Shown here: piece after piece, positions 21,946-27,549 of the stretch | Position numbering within the stretch: the first letter of the stretch is position 1 | How the letters are laid out: each line of letters begins with the position of its first letter | DNA from: an uncultured Clostridia bacterium | GTDB lineage: Bacteria; Bacillota; Clostridia; Oscillospirales; Oscillospiraceae | Length of the DNA stretch: 27,549 bases | Reading direction: 5' to 3' | Assembly (NCBI GenBank): GCA_937893605.1 | Contig: CALBGG010000105.1 | Location: 1-27,549, forward strand | Program-made: the position numbers and the translations under genes | Notes under the pieces: model-generated | The model's input: the letters and a program-made list of their open reading frames with translations, nothing else | Databases searched by the model: none | What the model was told of the DNA's origin: nothing

Positions 21946-22650
21946 TCATCTGTTTATTCTCAGCATGCGGTAGCCGATGCCGACATGAGTTTGAATATAC
22001 TGCACGCCGTTGGAGCTTTTCTCTATCTTGCGGCGGAGCGTTGCCATATAAACGCGCAGAGACGAAACATCAGAGGCCGTCGGGCTGCCCCATACCTCCT
22101 TGAGGATGTAATTGTGAGTGAGCACCTTGCCGGTGTTTTTTGCGAGCAGGCACAGGAGCTTGTATTCTATCGGTGTAAGATGTATTTCCTTATCGGAAAG
22201 GTACGCACAGCCGGCAGAGTAATCAATGCGAAGATCCCCGTTTTCATAGCTGCTTGATTCTTCGCTGAGGCGGTTGCTGTCATAGCGCACCCTTCTGAGC
22301 GCCACGCGCAGGCGCGCCAAGAGCTCATCGACCGAAAACGGCTTTGTAAGATAATCATCCGCTCCCGCATCGAGCGCCGAAACCTTATCGAAATCCTCAC
22401 TGCGTGCGGAAACCACGATTATGGGCATATTGCTCCATGAGCGTATTTTCCTTATTATCTCGACGCCGTCCATGTCCGGAAGTCCGAGGTCGAGCAGCAC
22501 AACGTCCGGCTTGCAGGATAACGCCTCCATAACGGCTTCCGTTCCGTTTTCTGCACGCTTATAGGCATAGTCCTGCGTCTCCAGCGTCGCCGCGATGAGA
22601 TTGGCAACGGCGTTATCATCCTCGACTATAAGTATCTGCGGTTTATTCAT
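21946..22650 (-). CDS. kdpE: KdpE-like response regulator
   Basis: The 234-residue OmpR-type regulator has a receiver domain with acidic pocket Glu10-Asp11-Asp12, phospho-acceptor Asp54, Ser81 and Lys103. A C-terminal winged helix (about 130-232) follows, with LTPIEYKLLCLLAKNTGKVLT and the VGIGYRM end typical of KdpE. GGAGGTG precedes the ATG, and its start overlaps the kdpD end by 8 bp. The KdpD partner defines the assignment. No kdpFABC operon is in the window, while trkAH lies divergently upstream. Confidence 0.88.
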   Translation of the reverse strand: MNKPQILIVEDDNAVANLIAATLETQDYAYKRAENGTEAVMEALSCKPDVVLLDLGLPDMDGVEIIRKIRSWSNMPIIVVSARSEDFDKVSALDAGADDYLTKPFSVDELLARLRVALRRVRYDSNRLSEESSSYENGDLRIDYSAGCAYLSDKEIHLTPIEYKLLCLLAKNTGKVLTHNYILKEVWGSPTASDVSSLRVYMATLRRKIEKSSNGVQYIQTHVGIGYRMLRINR

Positions 22651-24580
22651 CCGGCTGCACCTCCGCTCTCTTTAAATTAAATGAGAATATCGCCCCGTGC
22701 GGAGCATTATCCGAAACGCTTATGCTTCCGCCGTGAGCTTCGACAATGCTTTTGCACAGCGCAAGGCCGAGACCGAGACCGCGCCGTGCGTCACTGCTGG
22801 CCTTGCCGGCGGTGTAGAACATATCAAATATCTTGTCCTTGGCATCGTCGCCAATACCGTCTCCGTCGTCAGCAACGCTTATGAGCACTCTGTCTCCACG
22901 TGCCTCGGCAGAAAGGCGGATATGCGAGCCGGACGGCGTGTACTTAACGGCATTATTCAGAAGATTGATTATTACCTGGATGATAAGCCGCGCATCCATA
23001 TATGCCATGAGCAGCTCATCGTCCAGCTCAACGCTGAGCTTATGGTCTTGGAGCTTTCTGTCGGCATGCGAGACAGCCTCTCTGAAAACATCGTCCAAAA
23101 GCTCAGGCTGCATATTTTCTATTCTGCTGCCGTACTCCATACGTGTTATGCTCAAAAGGTTTTCTACGAGGTTAATCAGCCACCCTGCATCATCATACAC
23201 CGATTCGTACATTTGACGGCGCTTATCCTCAGGCAGCTCGTTTTCCATCAGCAGCGCAGCCGTTCCCGATATATTCGTAAGCGGCGTGCGCAGATCGTGA
23301 GATATTGCGCGCAGGAGATTTGCCCTGAGTTCCTCGGCTCTTGCCCGTTCCTCTATCTCTCGCTTTTCGCGGCGGCTCCTCTCGTTTTCGAGCACGAGCC
23401 CGCACTCGTCAAGTATGGCAACAGTCAGCGTTTTTTCAAAGCTCTCAAGCTGCGGAGCATTTTGCATAGCAATGCCCGCAACGGCAAATACCCTTCCTTT
23501 TGCGTGGATCGCCATGTAAAGACCGTTTGCCCTTTGGCAGACGGCTGTGCCGATTCCCGCACGGCGGTCATTTTCAAACACCCATTGCGCGGTATCCCGC
23601 TCGTATCGGCCGATGTATACGTCGAGATCATCATCTTCGCTCGCAGGGAACAGCCGCGGGTCTGACAGGCGACCGTTCTCTACTGGATAAATAAGTATGC
23701 TGCGGTCAAGGAGCTTTACAAGCTGGGCGGCCGTCACGGAAAGCACCTGCTCGACGCCGAGCGCCTGCTGAAGCTTCTGGCTCGTTTCAAGCAGTATCTC
23801 CGTCCTGTACGCTCTCAGCGCTGTCTGACGAGTCTGTATTTTAACTCTCGCCGTTATCGACGATATAAGCAAAGCCGCGGCAAACATGACGATAAACGTC
23901 ATAATGTGACTTGGATCGGAAAACAGCGAAAAGTACGGCTGTGTGAAAAAGAAATTGAATATAAGCACCGACATTATCGACGCCGCCAGACTGTAGCTTC
24001 GCCCCGACGTCAGCATGGCAATGGAAAGAACGCCGATTATATACACTACTATCACATTTGCAGTTGAAAAGCCAAGATCGGAAAACAGATAACCTATGCC
24101 CGTGCAGAAACAGAGCATGAGTATTGTAATGACCGTGTCACGCACGCTGAATCGCTCCTGCGCGAACATCCCGGCCTGCGGCTTGTCTTTTGTTTCGCTT
24201 TTGTCGGGGATTATATATATGTCAATATCTGACGCTATCTCGCCCAAGCGGTCGACTATGCTCTTTTTTGAGAATATGCCGCGCTTGCGCGGGCTGCGGC
24301 CGATAACGATTTTTGTTGAGCCCGAAGCTCGCGCATACTCCGCTATGACGGTAGCCGCGTCATCTCCGTAGAGCGTTGTTATCTGCGCTCCGAGCCGTTT
24401 TGCAAGGCGGATATTATCACCCAGCTGTCCGTCCGGCTGCACCGAGTGATTTGCAGGCTCTACAAAGAGCGCTGTGAGCGCAGCGTTAAACGCCTCGGCA
24501 AGCTTGGCGGCGGCGCGCAAAACACGTGCGTTCGACGGTGAGCCGGAAAGGCAGACAAGTATCTTCTCTTCACGCTTCAT
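22643..24580 (-). CDS. kdpD: Short KdpD-like sensor histidine kinase lacking the N-terminal KdpD domain
   Basis: The 645-residue protein contains the later part of the KdpD layout. A Usp domain (about 5-128) is followed by a four-helix DUF4118 membrane block (about 147-245), a GAF-like linker (about 265-400), HisKA with His428 in AISHDLRTPLT, and HATPase_c with NLLNNAVKYTP (539 on), DDGDGIG and GLGLGLALC. The roughly 200-residue Walker-type KdpD domain that begins canonical KdpD (about 890 aa) is absent. Residues 12-39 read SGS-20 residues-LTALF, near the SxS-x20-FTAxY cyclic-di-AMP motif of staphylococcal KdpD. The ATG at 24580 has GAGGTG upstream. The gene is divergent from trkA by 175 bp. 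Confidence 0.87.
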   Translation of the reverse strand: MKREEKILVCLSGSPSNARVLRAAAKLAEAFNAALTALFVEPANHSVQPDGQLGDNIRLAKRLGAQITTLYGDDAATVIAEYARASGSTKIVIGRSPRKRGIFSKKSIVDRLGEIASDIDIYIIPDKSETKDKPQAGMFAQERFSVRDTVITILMLCFCTGIGYLFSDLGFSTANVIVVYIIGVLSIAMLTSGRSYSLAASIMSVLIFNFFFTQPYFSLFSDPSHIMTFIVMFAAALLISSITARVKIQTRQTALRAYRTEILLETSQKLQQALGVEQVLSVTAAQLVKLLDRSILIYPVENGRLSDPRLFPASEDDDLDVYIGRYERDTAQWVFENDRRAGIGTAVCQRANGLYMAIHAKGRVFAVAGIAMQNAPQLESFEKTLTVAILDECGLVLENERSRREKREIEERARAEELRANLLRAISHDLRTPLTNISGTAALLMENELPEDKRRQMYESVYDDAGWLINLVENLLSITRMEYGSRIENMQPELLDDVFREAVSHADRKLQDHKLSVELDDELLMAYMDARLIIQVIINLLNNAVKYTPSGSHIRLSAEARGDRVLISVADDGDGIGDDAKDKIFDMFYTAGKASSDARRGLGLGLALCKSIVEAHGGSISVSDNAPHGAIFSFNLKRAEVQPDE

Positions 24581-24755
24581 TTTCACACCTCATTTTCATT
24601 ATAAGTATAACATATGACCGCAAAATCAGAAACAGTTTTCCGTTTTGAGGGAGTGTTTTAATGAAATTTTAATACTCCGGTGCATCCTCTAATCCCATTA
24701 TAATGTCCAAAGTGCTATATTCGTCTCAAGAAAAGAAACGAAACGAGGCAATATA

Positions 24756-26120
24756 ATGAGAATCATTATCGTCGGCTGCGGAAAGATCGGACAGAGCATA
24801 CTGCACAGCCTTATAAATGAAGGGCACGAAATAGTGGTTATAGATAACGACCGCGCCGTCATAGACAGCGTGGCGACAAACTACGACGTTATGGGCATAT
24901 GCGATGAAGGGACGCATTATAAAGCACTCGCAGATGCCGGCTCTGCCGATACGGAGCTTTTTATCGCAGCCACGGGTTCTGACGAAATAAACATGCTCAG
25001 CTGCTTTCTTGCAAAGCGCATGGGTGCAAAGCACACCGTCGCACGTATACGCGGCAGTGAATACAGCAGCGAAAATCTCGGTTTTTTGAAAAAAGAGCTT
25101 GAGCTTTCAATGGTGATAAATCCGGAAAAACTCACGGCAAAGGCCATATACAACATACTGAAATTCCCCTCTGCGGTAAGATCGGAGAGCTTCACGCGCA
25201 GTCGCTTTGAGATGGCTGAAATGAGCGTAAAGCCGGGCTCTGCCCTCGACGGTGTGGCGCTGTCGGAGCTGAGAGGAAAAAGCGGCGCGTCATTCCTCGT
25301 CTGCGCCGTGCTGAGAGGTAAAACGGCGCATATACCGCGCGGCAGCTTTGTTCTTCAGGCCGGAGATAAACTCGGACTTATAGCCGCGCCCGAGGATATG
25401 CAGAAGCTTCTTGGCAACATGGGAATATTGCAAAAGCGTGCAAAGCATGTCTTCCTCCTCGGCGCGAGCCGCATAGCGGCTTATCTGAGCGATGAGCTTC
25501 TGCGCAGCGGCAACAGCGTCAAGATAATCGAAAAGGACAGTGCTCGCTGTGATGAGATCTCCGCCGCTCTCGGCGGCAGAGGCGTCGTTATTCATGGCGA
25601 CGGAGCACAGCACGAGATTCTTGACGAGGAAGGGCTCGACGCGGCGGATGCCTTCGTTTCCCTGACCGGTATGGACGAGGAAAACCTTCTGATATCCTAT
25701 TATGCGCTCGATCGCGGAGTGCCGAAGGTAATAGCAAAGCTTAATCAGGACGCATACCACACGCTGTCCGAGCAGCTCGGGATAGAATGCACCGTGTCGC
25801 CAAAGCACATTACGGCCGATGTCATGCTCAGATACGCACGGGCTCTGCAAAACTCCATGGGCAGCAGTGTCGAGACGCTTTACAGCCTGATGAACGGAAC
25901 GGTTGAGGCGCTTGAGTTTGTCGTGTCCTCAGATTTCGGCTACACGAACATTCCGTTGAAAGACCTGAAGATCAAGCCGGATATACTGCTTGCCGGCATT
26001 ATTCGTGGCGACAGTAATATAATCCCCGGCGGCGATGACGTTATCCTGCCGGATGACAGAGTCATAGTCATCGCAGCCGGCAGACGACTGTATGATCTTT
26101 CGGATGTGATAGAGCAATGA
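24756..26120 (+). CDS. trkA: Trk potassium transporter regulatory subunit TrkA
   Basis: TrkA is the cytoplasmic NAD(H)/nucleotide-binding gating subunit of the Trk K+ channel-like transporter. The 454-residue protein has the duplicated layout: RCK_N (1-about 125, IIVGCGKIGQSI, Asp31 at the end of the second strand), RCK_C, a second RCK_N (from about 228, VFLLGASRIAAYL) and a second RCK_C. In the second half the glycine motif is modified (GASRIA). Its stop overlaps the trkH ATG (ATGA, 26117-26120), so the partners are coupled. A TATAAT at 24699-24704 without a good -35 is the only promoter hint. The divergent kdpDE pair is a candidate regulator. Confidence 0.94.
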   Translation: MRIIIVGCGKIGQSILHSLINEGHEIVVIDNDRAVIDSVATNYDVMGICDEGTHYKALADAGSADTELFIAATGSDEINMLSCFLAKRMGAKHTVARIRGSEYSSENLGFLKKELELSMVINPEKLTAKAIYNILKFPSAVRSESFTRSRFEMAEMSVKPGSALDGVALSELRGKSGASFLVCAVLRGKTAHIPRGSFVLQAGDKLGLIAAPEDMQKLLGNMGILQKRAKHVFLLGASRIAAYLSDELLRSGNSVKIIEKDSARCDEISAALGGRGVVIHGDGAQHEILDEEGLDAADAFVSLTGMDEENLLISYYALDRGVPKVIAKLNQDAYHTLSEQLGIECTVSPKHITADVMLRYARALQNSMGSSVETLYSLMNGTVEALEFVVSSDFGYTNIPLKDLKIKPDILLAGIIRGDSNIIPGGDDVILPDDRVIVIAAGRRLYDLSDVIEQ

Positions 26121-27549
26121 AAACAAAACTTGTTTTGCACACGGTCGGCAGAGTTCTGCTGCTTGAAGCGGCGCTCATGCTGCTGCCGCTTATCGTTTCA
26201 ATAATATATGCCGAGAGCTGCTGGTCGGCATTTATAATCTCCGCCGCCTGCGCCGCGATAGTCGGAGGAATGCTCACGGTACTGTGCCGCAGTGAAAGCA
26301 AAAGCCTTTACACAAGGGACGGGCTTGCGATAGTCGCACTCTCATGGATAGGTATATCCCTGTTCGGCGCGCTGCCGTTTGTTATAAGTGGTCAGATCCC
26401 CTCGTTTGTCGACGCATTTTTCGAGACCGTCTCCGGATTTACAACGACGGGCGCATCTATCCTCAAGGATGTTGAGGCACTAAGCCACGGGCTTCTTTTC
26501 TGGCGCAGCTTCACGCACTGGGTCGGCGGCATGGGTGTTTTGGTGTTCATCATGGCCGTCATGGAAAAAACGCCGGAGCGCTCGGTAAATATTCTTCGAG
26601 CCGAGATGCCGGGGCACAATGTGGATAAGCTCACTCCCCGCGCCAGCGGAACAGCGAAGATGCTCTACTACATATACCTTGCCATGACACTTACGGAAAC
26701 ACTGCTTCTGCTGTGCGGCGGCATGCCGCTGTTTGACAGCATCGTACACGCACTCGGCACGGCGGGCACCGGCGGCTTCGGCATAAAGGCCGACAGCATT
26801 GCATCGTACTCAGGCTTCTGCCAGTGGGTGATAACGGTGTTCATGCTGCTGTTCGGCGTAAGCTTTAATATGTATTACCTGCTGCTGATAAAAAGATGGC
26901 GCGAGGTGCTCAAATCAAACGAGCTCAAGTGCTATTTCGGCATAAGCCTTGCGGCAACCGTAATTATAGCCGTGAGCATACTCCCGGTTTACAAAAGCAT
27001 TTCCGATGCCGTGCGGCTTGCCGCGTTCCAGGTATCGTCCATTGTCACGACGACGGGCTACGCGACCGCCGATTTTGACAAATGGCCCGAGCTTGCTAAA
27101 ACCGTTTTGCTCCTGCTCATGTTTTTCGGCGGCTGCATGGGCTCCACGGCCGGCGGGCTTAAAATGAGTCGGGTAACAGTTCTTATGCAGATAGCACGAA
27201 ACGATCTGCGCCGGGCGCTGCGCCCGCGCGAGGTCAGCTCCGTTATTTTAAACGGCAGGCGCGTAGATGCTCAGGGCGAAAAGCAGGTGCTTTCATACCT
27301 TGCTCTTTATATAGCCGTCATAGGTGCTGTTTTTCTGCTCATAAGTTTCGAGCCATTCGGAATGGAGACCAATTTCTCCGCCGCAGTAAGCTGTGTCAAT
27401 AATGTCGGCCCCGGCTTCGGACTCGTCGGACCGAGTTCAAGCTTTGCCGATTATTCCGTTTTTTCAAAGCTTGTTTTGTCCTTTGCCATGCTTTTGGGCA
27501 GGCTCGAAATATATCCGATGCTTCTGCTGCTGTCGCCGCAGATATGGAC
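26117..27549 (+). CDS. trkH: Trk potassium transporter membrane subunit TrkH (3' end cut by the window)
   Basis: TrkH is the K+-conducting membrane subunit. The frame is open to the window edge (477 codons plus two bases), and the family is about 480 residues, so only a few C-terminal residues are missing. All four selectivity-filter loops are present: SGFTTTGAS, GTAGTGGFG, VTTTGYAT and NNVGPGFG, each with the conserved glycine. The final GRLEIYPMLLLLSPQIW is the normal C-terminal helix. The start overlaps the trkA stop. Confidence 0.95.
   Translation, partial: MKTKLVLHTVGRVLLLEAALMLLPLIVSIIYAESCWSAFIISAACAAIVGGMLTVLCRSESKSLYTRDGLAIVALSWIGISLFGALPFVISGQIPSFVDAFFETVSGFTTTGASILKDVEALSHGLLFWRSFTHWVGGMGVLVFIMAVMEKTPERSVNILRAEMPGHNVDKLTPRASGTAKMLYYIYLAMTLTETLLLLCGGMPLFDSIVHALGTAGTGGFGIKADSIASYSGFCQWVITVFMLLFGVSFNMYYLLLIKRWREVLKSNELKCYFGISLAATVIIAVSILPVYKSISDAVRLAAFQVSSIVTTTGYATADFDKWPELAKTVLLLLMFFGGCMGSTAGGLKMSRVTVLMQIARNDLRRALRPREVSSVILNGRRVDAQGEKQVLSYLALYIAVIGAVFLLISFEPFGMETNFSAAVSCVNNVGPGFGLVGPSSSFADYSVFSKLVLSFAMLLGRLEIYPMLLLLSPQIW

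Noticed and set aside
24587..24755. Cyclic-di-AMP (ydaO-type) riboswitch before trkA
   Set aside because: The 169-bp gap is AT-rich and has no conserved aptamer core or terminator hairpin.

Overview
The window looks like chromosomal DNA from an anaerobic member of the Clostridia (Bacillota), probably Oscillospirales-like. The grounds are a DUF4364 gene, a lysine riboswitch ahead of an NhaC-type transporter, Bacillota-style ribosome binding sites (AGGAGG, GAGGTG), sigma-A promoters with 17-bp spacers, and a two-subunit fumarase beside an NAD-type malic enzyme. No phage, plasmid, CRISPR, tRNA or rRNA is visible. Genes are mostly housekeeping and tightly packed. Both window edges cut genes: a probable NSS-family symporter at the left and trkH at the right.

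Layout. 1-3.1 kb: probable symporter start (-), a phosphoribosyltransferase (+), a hairpin-rich dispersed repeat (copy A), tadA (-), and divergent from it a first NhaC-family antiporter (+). 3.1-5.6 kb (-): a strong promoter, a lysine riboswitch with its terminator hairpin, a lysW-like NhaC-superfamily transporter, and 3 bp further a C39-like cysteine peptidase. 5.7-9.1 kb: pta (-), then a small XRE repressor overlapping lepA (+). 9.1-12.5 kb: glyA (-), divergent from a pair of membrane-anchored hydrolases (an EEP-superfamily enzyme and an SGNH hydrolase). 12.6-16.0 kb (-): fumarase alpha, fumarase beta, malic enzyme and polysaccharide deacetylase, all overlapping or abutting, behind a promoter whose -35 lies inside an inverted repeat. 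16.1-18.9 kb (-): a small membrane protein, a DUF4364 protein, asnA and uppP. 18.9-20 kb: a cysteine-rich protein of unknown function (+), then repeat copy B flanked by two identical 36-bp hairpin sequences. 20-24.6 kb (-): a short KdpD-like kinase, KdpE and FtsH. 24.7-27.5 kb (+): trkA and trkH, divergent from the kinase.

How genes work together. Fumarase and malic enzyme form a route fumarate -> malate -> pyruvate. The riboswitch makes the NhaC-type transporter a likely lysine carrier and puts a peptidase-like protein under the same lysine control. The KdpD/KdpE pair sits beside trkAH and not beside kdpFABC. Its N-terminal Usp domain has a residue pattern close to the cyclic-di-AMP-binding motif reported for staphylococcal KdpD, so it probably controls or monitors potassium uptake.

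The most unusual items are the lysine-riboswitch/transporter/peptidase unit, the truncated KdpD beside Trk, the dispersed GTCAAAAAA-ended hairpin repeat, and the palindrome over the fumarase promoter. No wholly new multi-gene system can be claimed from sequence alone.
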